64,000 nucleotides of DNA from Agarivorans albus (GTDB lineage Bacteria > Pseudomonadota > Gammaproteobacteria > Enterobacterales > Celerinatantimonadaceae): assembly GCF_019670105.1 (NCBI RefSeq), contig NZ_AP023032.1:871501-935500 (forward strand), given 5' to 3'. A model generated the notes under the pieces. The model saw nothing but the letters and a program-made list of their open reading frames with translations, was not told the DNA's origin and did no database searches. How positions within the stretch are numbered: position 1 is the first letter of the stretch; each line of letters starts with the position of its first letter. Below, piece after piece: positions 28,353 to 36,696 of this stretch. The position numbers and the translations under genes are program-made.

Positions 28353-29453
28353 ATGAATAGAACAACCTTAAAAGCACTTTTTTATAGCTTGGCTTTATTG
28401 ATTGTTATTGTCAGCGTCGGCTCGGCAGTAGGGGTAACCGAACCGGGGCAAAAGTTTGGCACCGACAGGGCTGTAGTAATTTGGCTGCTAGAGCATCGAG
28501 TATTAGTTGCAGTAATCAATATACTCATGATGATCGGTTTAGTTGTGCTTAATCGAAGAGCCCAAATTTGGCCACGTTCAATAATGGCGGTGTGTTCAGG
28601 CCTAGTTGCGCTGGGTATTTGGTGCAGTAACTACGCTACTCAAACGGTGTTTCCTTCAAAGCAGCATAACGCTGAATATTACGACGTAAGTTACGCCGAT
28701 ACCGTGTTACCAGATGACCAAGTAATGTATGTAGTGCAAGTTGGTGACGACGTACGCATGTTCCCGCGTGAGCATTTACAAATTCCCCATATTGCAGGTT
28801 GGAACGTAGATGGCACCGACTACACCATGACCTTTTGTGGCTTGTCTAATTTGCCGGTAGTGATTGAAGCCGACTACGGTTTAGGCGAGTCTGACTTAAA
28901 CGTATCGATTCAAACACATAACAATCTGATTTTTAAAGACACCAAAAACGATGTTTTTCTTCAGCAAATTACTATGGAATCGGAGTTTACCGACCACAAA
29001 CCAAAACAAGTTCCAAATACTTTAATGTCGTGGGCTGCAGCGCGTGAGTTATACCCTAATGGCCAGGTGTTTATTTACCACTATGACCGTTTACTAGACA
29101 AGATGATCAATACCGCTTTTCAAGATGCTTTAGATGTTCAATTTGATAAAACGAGAGAAGATGAAGCTGCGTTTCCTACACTGCGCCTAGACGATAAACG
29201 CTACAACCAAAAAGAGCTGATTTATGGTTACGATGGTGGAGACTTCCAGTTTGCTTTTAGCATTGATGACGCGCGAACTTTTGCTGATGAAACCTTTGAA
29301 GTGAACGGCCAAACCTTAAGCATTAAATACAATAGCGAACATGACTTTGCCTACTTAGTCGATGGAGAAGGAGAACAGTTACCTACTCATAACGGCTTAT
29401 TCTGGATGGTGTGGTCGCACTGGTTCCCTGATACCGTTACTTTAAACGGCTAG
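28353..29453 (+). CDS. DUF3179-like membrane protein
   Basis: A 366-residue protein with three N-terminal hydrophobic segments (about 8-30, 48-66 and 78-95) and then a soluble domain resembling DUF3179: VMYVVQVGDDVRMFPREHLQIPHIAGW, TMTFCGLSNLPVV, a Phe-Leu-Gln-Gln-Ile core and the end-of-domain WAAARELYPNGQVF. The family function is unknown. The conserved Cys in TFCGLSN matches the usual TYCPLC position, but the second Cys is replaced by Asn. It is a single gene with its own terminator. Confidence 0.7.
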   Translation: MNRTTLKALFYSLALLIVIVSVGSAVGVTEPGQKFGTDRAVVIWLLEHRVLVAVINILMMIGLVVLNRRAQIWPRSIMAVCSGLVALGIWCSNYATQTVFPSKQHNAEYYDVSYADTVLPDDQVMYVVQVGDDVRMFPREHLQIPHIAGWNVDGTDYTMTFCGLSNLPVVIEADYGLGESDLNVSIQTHNNLIFKDTKNDVFLQQITMESEFTDHKPKQVPNTLMSWAAARELYPNGQVFIYHYDRLLDKMINTAFQDALDVQFDKTREDEAAFPTLRLDDKRYNQKELIYGYDGGDFQFAFSIDDARTFADETFEVNGQTLSIKYNSEHDFAYLVDGEGEQLPTHNGLFWMVWSHWFPDTVTLNG

Positions 29454-29480
29454 CCGATGCCCTAAGCTATAATCAAAAAA

Positions 29481-29505
29481 AAGCCCGATAAGTAGCGGGC
29501 TTTTT
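29481..29505 (+). terminator. Intrinsic terminator of the DUF3179-like gene
   Basis: AAGCCCG and CGGGCTT pair across an 8-base loop, with a run of A before and TTTT after. A very similar hairpin stands at 38644. Confidence 0.85.
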
Positions 29506-29695
29506 AATTAGCTTGTAAGTTGTTATTTGTGTTTTAGGTGTTGGGCTGTTGTAAATCGTTTATGCCCCAAAGTGAGCTAGCGTAACTGATTGAACGTTAA
29601 AGATGCTCAAAGAGGACATTGTGAGCGATAATAGGAAATGTGTTGATGGCGACCCATACCTGCGTGTGCTAGGCTTTTGTTTATGAAGAATTATT

Positions 29696-29727
<32 letters not shown>

Positions 29728-29740
29728 TGGAGCATGGAGA

Positions 29741-30970
29741 ATGAATACTTTCCTTACCCGCGTATTATTAACCGTTGGTATCGCAGTTACGTTTAATACT
29801 TCCGCTTCAGAAAGCGATGGCGGAATTCCCTACAAGTGGGCTCCATGGAAAGATCCTGAGAATCCAATGGTACTCAAGATGACTGACGAGAAAGATGTCT
29901 TGTTTGAACGCCGGGATCAGTCAATGGGTGCCAAGCGTGAGCCCGGATTATTCTATCCAAATCGCTATACCTTCGGCCCGAACTGGTCGGCAATACCGAC
30001 CTTTTTGGGTGCGCCGATTGCCCAGACACCAGAAGACCTAAAAGCGGCTAAAGTTGACATCGCCATGTTCGGTATGACGATTGGTGATCAGATGTTGCCA
30101 GGCGGTAGATTTGGTGCCCAGCAGATGCGGTCACTGATTGACTACATGTCGTACCCTGCTCAGGGGACAGATCAGTTTATTGGTGTTGATATCGGCAAGC
30201 TGGTCATGGTTGATTACGGTAACGCTGCCGCTAACTGGATGGCGGATAATCAGGTCAACCTTGATGAGGTGCATAAAATTGTCAGTGAAATCTTAAGTGC
30301 CGATGCGATTCCTGTTGGTATTGCTGGCACCCATATTCAAAGTTACGGATTTATGACAGCGCTAGCTGAGAAGTATGGTCCCGGTGAAGTGGCTATCGTT
30401 CACGTAGATGCGCACTACGACGCCTATAAAGCGGGTGCAGGTCGTTTCGTTCACAATGGGTCTTTTTTCAAACTGGCTGTCGAGAAGGGAGTCGTAAAGG
30501 GCAGTGACATCCATCAAGTTGGCTTGCGCGGCCAAACGCCGGGGGCTTACGATCTAAACTGGATGCGTGAAAACAAGTTGAATTTTCACTTCCAGGCTGA
30601 AATCGAGAAAAATGGGTGGGATGCGGTGCTAGCTAAGCTGCTTTCAGAGGTCAAAGGCCGCAAGGTATACATAACCTTTGATATGGATGGAGTTGACCCA
30701 GCATATGCACCTGGTGTGGGTACGCAAGATCCTGACGGCCTAACGGCAGGCCAGGCGATCCAACTGGTGCGGGCTTTGGGCATTCAAAACGAAATCGTCG
30801 CTGCTGAATTTAATGAGTACAACCCACTTTTGGACGATGCTCATCAAACAACAGGCATTCTGATGGATCGCCTAATCCGTTCGCTACTCGGCGGAATTCA
30901 GGGGCGTAGAGAAGGAATAACAGACCCAATGTATTACGACCCTGAACGTATCAACCACGCTGATCAATAA
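29741..30970 (+). CDS. Exported arginase/agmatinase-family ureohydrolase
   Basis: Predicted periplasmic binuclear-metal hydrolase of a guanidino compound. The 409 residues start with a Sec signal peptide (FLTRVLLTVGIAVTFNTSASES), followed by an N-terminal extension and the arginase fold. Six metal-ligand positions can be placed: H198 (GTHIQS), D223, H225 and D227 (VDAHYDA), D314 and D316 (FDMDGVDP). The usual GGDH reads AGTH, but the His is kept. Most ureohydrolases are cytoplasmic, so export is notable. It leads a block with a parvulin and three HupE/UreJ-like proteins, suggesting nickel or another metal as cofactor. Substrate unknown. Confidence 0.85.
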   Translation: MNTFLTRVLLTVGIAVTFNTSASESDGGIPYKWAPWKDPENPMVLKMTDEKDVLFERRDQSMGAKREPGLFYPNRYTFGPNWSAIPTFLGAPIAQTPEDLKAAKVDIAMFGMTIGDQMLPGGRFGAQQMRSLIDYMSYPAQGTDQFIGVDIGKLVMVDYGNAAANWMADNQVNLDEVHKIVSEILSADAIPVGIAGTHIQSYGFMTALAEKYGPGEVAIVHVDAHYDAYKAGAGRFVHNGSFFKLAVEKGVVKGSDIHQVGLRGQTPGAYDLNWMRENKLNFHFQAEIEKNGWDAVLAKLLSEVKGRKVYITFDMDGVDPAYAPGVGTQDPDGLTAGQAIQLVRALGIQNEIVAAEFNEYNPLLDDAHQTTGILMDRLIRSLLGGIQGRREGITDPMYYDPERINHADQ

Positions 30971-30986
30971 CATCTCTCCGAACAAG

Positions 30987-31004
30987 AGGCCGGGTATCCG
31001 GCCT
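30987..31004 (+). terminator. Attenuator-like hairpin between ureohydrolase and parvulin genes
   Basis: AGGCCGG and CCGGCCT form a perfect 7-bp stem around GTAT, 17 bases after the stop. The following bases (TGTATACG) have no real T run, so it may reduce rather than stop read-through or protect the upstream mRNA. Confidence 0.5.
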
Positions 31005-31034
31005 TGTATACGCTGAATGGATTCAGGGCAATAT

Positions 31035-31844
31035 ATGGACATGAAGCACGCTTTCCTGAAAGAACCATTGTTACATTTCCTGTTTTTGGGAGGGTTGATT
31101 TTTCTCGCCGATGCATTGTTGGCAAGTGATCGCAAGGAACAAATCTTCGTTGACCAAAGCAGTATCGACTATTTGGTCAAGCAGCAGGAAAGGCTATCGC
31201 TGCGTACTTACAGCGATGAAGACATTGAACAGTTAATTGCGGCCTACATTGAAGACGAAATCCTTTATAGAGAGGCGTACAAGCGTGGATTGAACCAAGG
31301 AGACACACGCATGCGCCGCAATATGATCCTCAAACTCAGGGGATTGATGATCGCTAAGGTGAAGGAGCCCTCCGAAGCTCAACTAAAAGATTTCTACCAA
31401 AATAACCTCGAACGCTACACTGGCCCTGAGCAGTTTCAGGTCGATCATGTTTATTTTAAAGATGAAAGCAGTGTCTCAACTGGTCTGCTCGATGAGCTCA
31501 ATCAAGGGGCAGATTTTCGATCCTTGTCTGAGTCTTATTTTCAGACCTATGGCCAGTCTTCAATTAATAGTCCCCGCAGTGAACTAGCGTCTTTGTTCGG
31601 CGAACAAGCTTCTCGTTACATCGTAGAGACTGACTCTGACCATTGGATGGGACCATTCTCATCAGCTCAAGGGATCCACTTTGTTAAACGATCCGGAATA
31701 ACCCCGCCAAAAGTTGCGGCTTTTGAACAGGTAGCACCTTATCTGCCAATGGACTGGCAAGCGGCTGAGGCCCGCAAGTTAATTGATGCTGAGCTTGATA
31801 GTGTGCGTGAGAACTACAGCATCGTGGTGGAGCGCACTCAATGA
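31035..31844 (+). CDS. Membrane-anchored parvulin-type peptidyl-prolyl isomerase
   Basis: Periplasmic PpiC/SurA-like folding helper anchored by one N-terminal segment (LLHFLFLGGLIFLADALLA). The helical chaperone-like part shows DEDIEQLIAAYIEDEILYREAYKRG, then a parvulin domain from about residue 115 (YTGPEQFQVDHVYFKD ending in GPFSSAQGIHFVK). I choose ATG 31035, six bases after GGG; ATG 31017 in frame is possible. The stop overlaps the next ATG by four bases (ATGA), so it is translationally coupled to the HupE/UreJ gene. Parvulins with such neighbours recur in bacteria; the client protein is not known. Confidence 0.8.
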   Translation: MDMKHAFLKEPLLHFLFLGGLIFLADALLASDRKEQIFVDQSSIDYLVKQQERLSLRTYSDEDIEQLIAAYIEDEILYREAYKRGLNQGDTRMRRNMILKLRGLMIAKVKEPSEAQLKDFYQNNLERYTGPEQFQVDHVYFKDESSVSTGLLDELNQGADFRSLSESYFQTYGQSSINSPRSELASLFGEQASRYIVETDSDHWMGPFSSAQGIHFVKRSGITPPKVAAFEQVAPYLPMDWQAAEARKLIDAELDSVRENYSIVVERTQ

Positions 31845-32848
31845 CACAGGCGGTTCAGTCATGGATGCTAGCTATTGCGCTTTTTTTTGTTACCGCAAGT
31901 GTATTTGCACACGATATTGGTGTGTCCAAGGCTGAACTCGTCGAGGGTTCTAACAACCAGTACCAGCTTCGAGTTCATGCTCCAGCAATGATGGCGGCCC
32001 GCTTTTCGTCACCGCAGCTGCCGGAAGGCTTTGAATTTACTGCAAACCCACGAGGCAGTCAGCAGGGGCAGTGGAAGGTCTTTGAGTTTTCAGCGGAGCG
32101 TGCACTGAGAGCAGGGGATGAGATTAGGCTTGCTTGGGAACGAGATGGTCTGATGGTGACCACTTACTGGGGAGATGGTAGCCAAGTCAGTCGATTGTTT
32201 AAAAATCAAGCCGGTGCGATCACCTTGTCTATGGCGCAATTAAAGGCCACCTCTGGTAGTTGGCAAGATGCAGCACAGCGCTATTTGTTTTTGGGAGTTG
32301 AGCACATCCTACTAGGAGTAGATCATCTGTTGTTTGTACTGGGTTTGCTCTGGATCGTTCGAGGATCTGCAGCCCTGGTTAAAACCATTACAGCTTTTAC
32401 TCTGGCTCATAGTATTACCCTTGGACTAGCTACCTTTGATTATTTAACCCTTCGTTCGGCACCCGTTGAAACCTGTATCGCACTAAGTATCGTATTTCTC
32501 GCGGTCGAGATCATGCGGGCGCGTGAGGGGCAAACAGGCTTGACTCATCGATATCCATGGGTCGTCGCATTTGCTTTTGGTCTGCTGCATGGTCTGGGCT
32601 TTGCGGGGGCTTTATCAGAGATTGGACTAGCCCAGAGTGAGATCCCACTGGCATTATTATTTTTCAATGTGGGTGTCGAGCTTGGCCAGTTAATCTTTGT
32701 CTTTACCGTATTGTTGGTGGCGTTATTCGGTCGAAAGCTAAACCTAGCCATACCAAACCATATTCGAGTGTTACCCGTATATTGCCTTGGAGGGCTCTCA
32801 GCCTATTGGCTCTTGACGCGGGTAGCAATGCTTGGTTCACCAGTTTAA
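31841..32848 (+). CDS. HupE/UreJ-type membrane protein with periplasmic N-domain
   Basis: A 335-residue protein of the HupE/UreJ_2 type: a signal peptide ending VFA before His-Asp, a beta-rich periplasmic domain to about residue 140, then six or seven membrane segments. The nickel-permease-like HX5DH motif is present (H155, D161, H162 in VEHILLGVDHLL), as are FTLAHSITL and AFGLLHGLGFAGAL. The ATG overlaps the parvulin stop. Family membership suggests metal uptake or sensing, but transport has been shown only for distant HupE members. Confidence 0.82.
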   Translation: MTQAVQSWMLAIALFFVTASVFAHDIGVSKAELVEGSNNQYQLRVHAPAMMAARFSSPQLPEGFEFTANPRGSQQGQWKVFEFSAERALRAGDEIRLAWERDGLMVTTYWGDGSQVSRLFKNQAGAITLSMAQLKATSGSWQDAAQRYLFLGVEHILLGVDHLLFVLGLLWIVRGSAALVKTITAFTLAHSITLGLATFDYLTLRSAPVETCIALSIVFLAVEIMRAREGQTGLTHRYPWVVAFAFGLLHGLGFAGALSEIGLAQSEIPLALLFFNVGVELGQLIFVFTVLLVALFGRKLNLAIPNHIRVLPVYCLGGLSAYWLLTRVAMLGSPV

Positions 32849-32938
32849 CTTTCTTAGCTTTGCCAAACAGAATTGTTGTAACCGAGCTAAAAAAACACAG
32901 TCTAATCAATATCCGTTTCAAAGAATAAAAGGAATTTC

Positions 32939-33520
32939 ATGAAAACGAATCAATTACTATCCATACTCGCGGCTATGTTGCTGCTGTCATTTAATGCCAG
33001 TGCACATGAAGTAACCGGCTTTGGGGGCGGATTCGTAAGTGGTTTTGTGCACCCCGTTCTTGGTGTAGACCATGTCGTGGCTATGATTGCCGTTGGGCTT
33101 TGGGGAGCATTGCTCGGTGCCCCAGCTCTTTGGGTATTGCCTGTGGTATTTCCGTTAGTGATGGCTTTTGGTGGTGTTTTAGGGATCATCGGCCTCCCCA
33201 TCCCCGCCGTGGAGACTGGCATCGCAACTTCAGCAGTTGTGTTGGGGGGGATGATTGCTTTTGCCTTGAAGCCTCACTTGCTGGTTGCGGCCATCGTCGT
33301 TGCCATATTTGCTATTTTTCATGGGCATGCTCATGGTACAGAGTTGCCACAATCAGCGACTCCCTTGGCGTATAGCATAGGGTTTGTAATATCCACGGGG
33401 TTGTTGCACCTGTGCGGTATTGTGTTTGGCCAGCTTGTACGTGCACCAGCCGGAAGGGTGCTCATTCAGGCGACGGGCGGCGTGATTGCTACGGCTGGTG
33501 TTTGGATCCTTGTTTGGTGA
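32939..33520 (+). CDS. HupE/UreJ-family nickel permease-like protein
   Basis: A 193-residue protein of classical HupE/UreJ size. A cleavable signal peptide ends SAHE, a common start for the mature chain in this family. The motif is perfect: GFVHPVLGVDHVVAMIAVGLWG, with H38, D44 and H45. About six membrane segments follow, including a His-rich loop (HGHAHGTELP) near residue 125. AAAGGA precedes the ATG. It probably brings in nickel or a similar ion for the exported hydrolase encoded upstream; this is inference. Confidence 0.87.
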   Translation: MKTNQLLSILAAMLLLSFNASAHEVTGFGGGFVSGFVHPVLGVDHVVAMIAVGLWGALLGAPALWVLPVVFPLVMAFGGVLGIIGLPIPAVETGIATSAVVLGGMIAFALKPHLLVAAIVVAIFAIFHGHAHGTELPQSATPLAYSIGFVISTGLLHLCGIVFGQLVRAPAGRVLIQATGGVIATAGVWILVW

Positions 33521-33531
33521 GCTTAACCACA

Positions 33532-34116
33532 ATGGGAAGGGTTGTATTACTTTTACTTTCCTTGCCAAGGCCAGCCTTAGCGCATAGTCCATTTGAGGGC
33601 GCAGGCGTTTTTTATGGTGGGTTATTGCATCCCCTTGGTGTACCAGCGCATTTGCTACTTATCATTGCGCTTGGCTTGTATGCAGGTCAATCAGGAATCG
33701 AAAAAAGCAAAGCGAGCGTCTTAGCTTTTGTGCTTGCTTTGATATCGGGCTTAGTTGGTGCCAGCTTTTTTGTGCAACCAGGGCTCGAGCCTACGCTTTT
33801 AGCTGCGGGCGCGATTGTGGGACTCTTCGTTGCCAGTAAGCTAACTGCTATACGATATTTGAGCGTAACTACGGCTGCAGTCGCGGGTTTTCTTGTAGCA
33901 TATGACTCACCACAGGAAAGCTTGGTTGGTATCGCTAAATTGGTAGCGATGATTGGTACTGGGCTTGGTATATTTATTGCGTTTTGCATTGCCACTTTGA
34001 TTTCTGAATACTTCAACAGCTTAACATGGCAAAAAATTGCGGTGAGAGTCATGGGATCTTGGATCGCGGCTGCTTCACTCTTGGTGTTGGCCCTATCCCT
34101 TAGTTACCCAGCTTAG
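33532..34116 (+). CDS. Divergent HupE/UreJ-like protein lacking the motif aspartate
   Basis: A 194-residue membrane protein starting at ATG 33532, 11 bases after the previous stop; the open frame extends upstream inside the other gene but a signal peptide (VVLLLLSLPRPALAHS) fixes this start. The layout copies HupE, but the motif reads HPLGVPAH, so both histidines (H33, H40) are kept and the Asp is replaced by Ala39. It may be a partner subunit or a degenerate paralogue. The stop lies inside the loop of a large hairpin. Confidence 0.72.
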   Translation: MGRVVLLLLSLPRPALAHSPFEGAGVFYGGLLHPLGVPAHLLLIIALGLYAGQSGIEKSKASVLAFVLALISGLVGASFFVQPGLEPTLLAAGAIVGLFVASKLTAIRYLSVTTAAVAGFLVAYDSPQESLVGIAKLVAMIGTGLGIFIAFCIATLISEYFNSLTWQKIAVRVMGSWIAAASLLVLALSLSYPA

Positions 34117-34130
34117 TGGGTAACTAAGGG
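34097..34130. terminator. Large perfect hairpin at the end of the ureohydrolase block
   Basis: CCCTTAGTTACCCA and TGGGTAACTAAGGG form a 14-bp perfect stem with loop GCTTAG. The stop codon of the last gene lies in the loop. No T run follows on the plus strand, so it may be an mRNA-end stabiliser or a remnant of an element end. Confidence 0.6.
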
Positions 34131-34660
34131 AACCGGCCCGTAGTCGCTGCCTCTGCTTTTTCAGAAAACCCTCGGCTAAAGCGACGACTGGTAGCACGTA
34201 AAGTCCTCATTAAACATAGCAATAAACTTGATGATGGCTGTCTTGCCAAGGCTATATCGCCTGTGTACCACTAACTAGGTGTCGCTTCAAAAAGGGGCTC
34301 AAGCACTATACAGAACGCGTTTACAACGCGCAGGCACATCGAGATTGAAGACCGGCTTGAAACTGAAACCCTAGCACTTATCTAGCGACAATTGATTCAT
34401 ACATGGTGTCGAAGGTATGAATGTTTAAGGCTGAATTCCTAACTCATTTGTGTCCAAAAGTTTGTTAGGACTCAGTAAGGAGCTAAGCCGCAGAACCTTT
34501 AGGTGTCTGGGCCTAAGCTGGTAATTCAATAAGAGCCTCATTTTATCGGTACTGGCAGGTGGAGTTTCTGCTTCACCATCCTTGAACCTTGCTTATGTAT
34601 TGCTGCTGGCTTTGCTCAAAATAAAGCGTTTGCTCACCCAAACTATCCGAAGATGAAGCT
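34131..34660. other. 530-base stretch without a recognised gene
   Basis: No supported gene, RNA or repeat. Short open stretches occur, for example around 34291-34345, but they are interrupted by stops and could be decayed coding sequence or chance. It separates the ureohydrolase block from the GH13 gene. Confidence 0.5.
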
Positions 34661-36649
34661 ATGCTAATTGTTTTTACAGTGGGGGAATGGCTGGTGTTAC
34701 GTTTGTTTTTTATCTTGCTCGGTTTGCTGTGGAATCAGGGCTTATATTCTGCTGAAGTGCAAAACTGGTATCGCTCGGCCAGTTTTTATCATATCTGGCT
34801 TAAGTCTTTTGCCGCCTCTCATCAACAGCATGAGGTTGGTGACATTCAGGGCATTATTCAGCGCTTCGATTACTTAAATGATGGCCAGGCCAATGCGGGG
34901 AAGGATCTGGAAGTAGATGCCATTTTGCTTTCGCCTTTTTACCTTAGTGCACGTAGCTCCGAAGACCCCTTAGATAATATTCATGGTTATGACGTGGTGG
35001 ACTATTACCAAGTTAATCCAGTGTTTGGTGATAAGGCTGATCTTAAGCAATTGATAGACTTGGCCCATAGCCGCGGGGTAAAAGTGCTGTTTGATTTTGT
35101 CCCGGCTTACACCTCGATAAAACATCCTTGGTTTATTAACTCTGCTAATGGCGGCGACAAGCGCGATTGGTATGTGTGGGACAAGCAGCCCTCTTCTCAG
35201 TGGCAAGCCGCATGGGGGGGAGGCAGTTGGCAAGATGTTTGGAAAGCCCATGGCAATAGCTATTTTTATAGTTATTTTCAAAGCAGCGAGATTGCCGATT
35301 TAAACTTGCATAACCCTCAAGTGCGCCAAGCTCTGGAGGAAGTATTAAAATATTGGTTCGATTTCGGTTTTGATGGTGCCAGAATTGACGGCGCTCCCTA
35401 TTTAATTGAAGACGGCCCAGGCAAACAGGCTGACCGGCCTGAAACCTTCCAAATATTGCGCGAGTATCGAGCCATTGCCGACAGCTATGAGCAAGGCAAA
35501 GTGCTAATCGCCGAAACTTGGCGACCTTCTGAACTTGTGTCGAAGTACTTTGGTAATGGCCACGATCAAATTCATATGGGCTTTGATTTTGACTTTGCTT
35601 GGCAAATTCCCGGTGCGATTAAACGCGGTAATGATCAAGGTTTGCGCAACTTGCATGAGCAGCAAACCCAAGATTATCCGTCTGGTTATCAAACGGCAGC
35701 ATTTTTAAGTAACCACGACAGTTACATTTCTAGACCAATGACAGTATATAAGGGCAATGCTAATCAAGCGTTGCAAGCCGCGGCTTTACAGTTACTGAGT
35801 AGCGCTACGCCGTTCATTTTTTATGGTAATGAGCTAGGTATGTTGGGAGAACATCAACCCGATGCGCAGCTGCGTGGTTTGTTTAATTGGCAAGATGTAG
35901 AACGGCAGTTAGCCTTGCCAAACTCCTTGTTAAACCAATATCGACACCTACTTAAGATACGCCGCGAGCACTCCTTTATTAGTGAGGCTTCGTTGCAATT
36001 TTTAGATACCCATAGCGACAAGGTGTTTGCCTATGCCTTAGCCACCCAGCAGCAGGCGCTGGTGGTGCTTATTAATACCAATAAAGCCCCCAGTCGAGCG
36101 CAGCTTAATATGGCGCAAGTAAGCGCTTTAAGTACTCATCAAGATTATCGCTTATCGCCTGTTTTAGGAGAGCCTGTGCAAAAACGCCGAGAGGCTTTGG
36201 CTGGTGCTGCTAGCTATCAACTGGAACAACTACCAGCAGAGAGTGTAACGGTGCTCTATTTAGGAGAGCAGCAAGCAAGCTTGGTGGCAAGCTATCCAGA
36301 TAAGGTCGTTGCACCTACCACGGCGTTAGTGCCAAGCGCCATTGCCTTAAATAGTTTGTATTTGCGTGGTGATATGAATGGCTGGGATGGCAGTTTACCA
36401 ATGGCTTTAGGTGAAAACGGCCTTTGGCAAGTTAAGCTAAAGCTGCAAAAAGGCCGTTATCAATATAAGTTTGAAGTGAATGGTCAGCCATTGTGGGGGC
36501 GCAACTGGGGAGATAATAGTCGTAACGGTATTGGCGATATTGATGGCGAAAATATCCGTTTAAGGGCGGCTAGTGGTGGCTGTTACTTATTTAGTTTTAA
36601 CCCGAAAAATCGTCAATATCTGGTGCAACAACAAGAGAGCTGTGATTAA
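34661..36649 (+). CDS. Secreted GH13 alpha-amylase-family enzyme with C-terminal starch-binding-like domain
   Basis: Exported glycoside hydrolase acting on alpha-glucans, 662 residues. A hydrophobic signal follows the start; GTG 34694, behind GGGGGA, would give a more usual signal peptide than ATG 34661. The (beta/alpha)8 barrel shows DAILLSPFY, DFVPAYTS, the nucleophile D243 with R241 (FDGARIDGAP), acid/base E285 (LIAETWRP) and D353 (LSNHDS). A C-terminal module from about residue 565 (LYLRGDMNGWDGSLPM, then YQYKFEVNG) resembles CBM48/CBM20-type folds. Exact specificity is not clear. Confidence 0.88.
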   Translation: MLIVFTVGEWLVLRLFFILLGLLWNQGLYSAEVQNWYRSASFYHIWLKSFAASHQQHEVGDIQGIIQRFDYLNDGQANAGKDLEVDAILLSPFYLSARSSEDPLDNIHGYDVVDYYQVNPVFGDKADLKQLIDLAHSRGVKVLFDFVPAYTSIKHPWFINSANGGDKRDWYVWDKQPSSQWQAAWGGGSWQDVWKAHGNSYFYSYFQSSEIADLNLHNPQVRQALEEVLKYWFDFGFDGARIDGAPYLIEDGPGKQADRPETFQILREYRAIADSYEQGKVLIAETWRPSELVSKYFGNGHDQIHMGFDFDFAWQIPGAIKRGNDQGLRNLHEQQTQDYPSGYQTAAFLSNHDSYISRPMTVYKGNANQALQAAALQLLSSATPFIFYGNELGMLGEHQPDAQLRGLFNWQDVERQLALPNSLLNQYRHLLKIRREHSFISEASLQFLDTHSDKVFAYALATQQQALVVLINTNKAPSRAQLNMAQVSALSTHQDYRLSPVLGEPVQKRREALAGAASYQLEQLPAESVTVLYLGEQQASLVASYPDKVVAPTTALVPSAIALNSLYLRGDMNGWDGSLPMALGENGLWQVKLKLQKGRYQYKFEVNGQPLWGRNWGDNSRNGIGDIDGENIRLRAASGGCYLFSFNPKNRQYLVQQQESCD

Positions 36650-36655
36650 TGCCTA

Positions 36656-36691
36656 ATAAGCTTGAGCAGCTAAGTTAGCGCTCAAGCTTAT
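36656..36691. terminator. Bidirectional hairpin between convergent genes
   Basis: ATAAGCTTGAGC and GCTCAAGCTTAT form a perfect 12-bp stem with a 12-base loop between the GH13 stop and the end of the leftward NmrA-like gene. No long T run. Confidence 0.6.
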
Positions 36692-36696
36692 CGAGC

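Noticed and set aside
33100-33375. Overlapping frame rich in Cys, Trp and Arg
   Set aside because: Shadow of the HupE/UreJ gene at 32939, which has a perfect family motif and signal peptide.
34131-34660. Decayed transposase in the gap after the ureohydrolase block
   Set aside because: Short open pieces exist but none shows a recognisable transposase motif, and no flanking target duplication could be identified.
36361-36640. Separate gene for the C-terminal module of the GH13 protein
   Set aside because: It is in frame with the catalytic domain with no stop between; a normal fused binding module.
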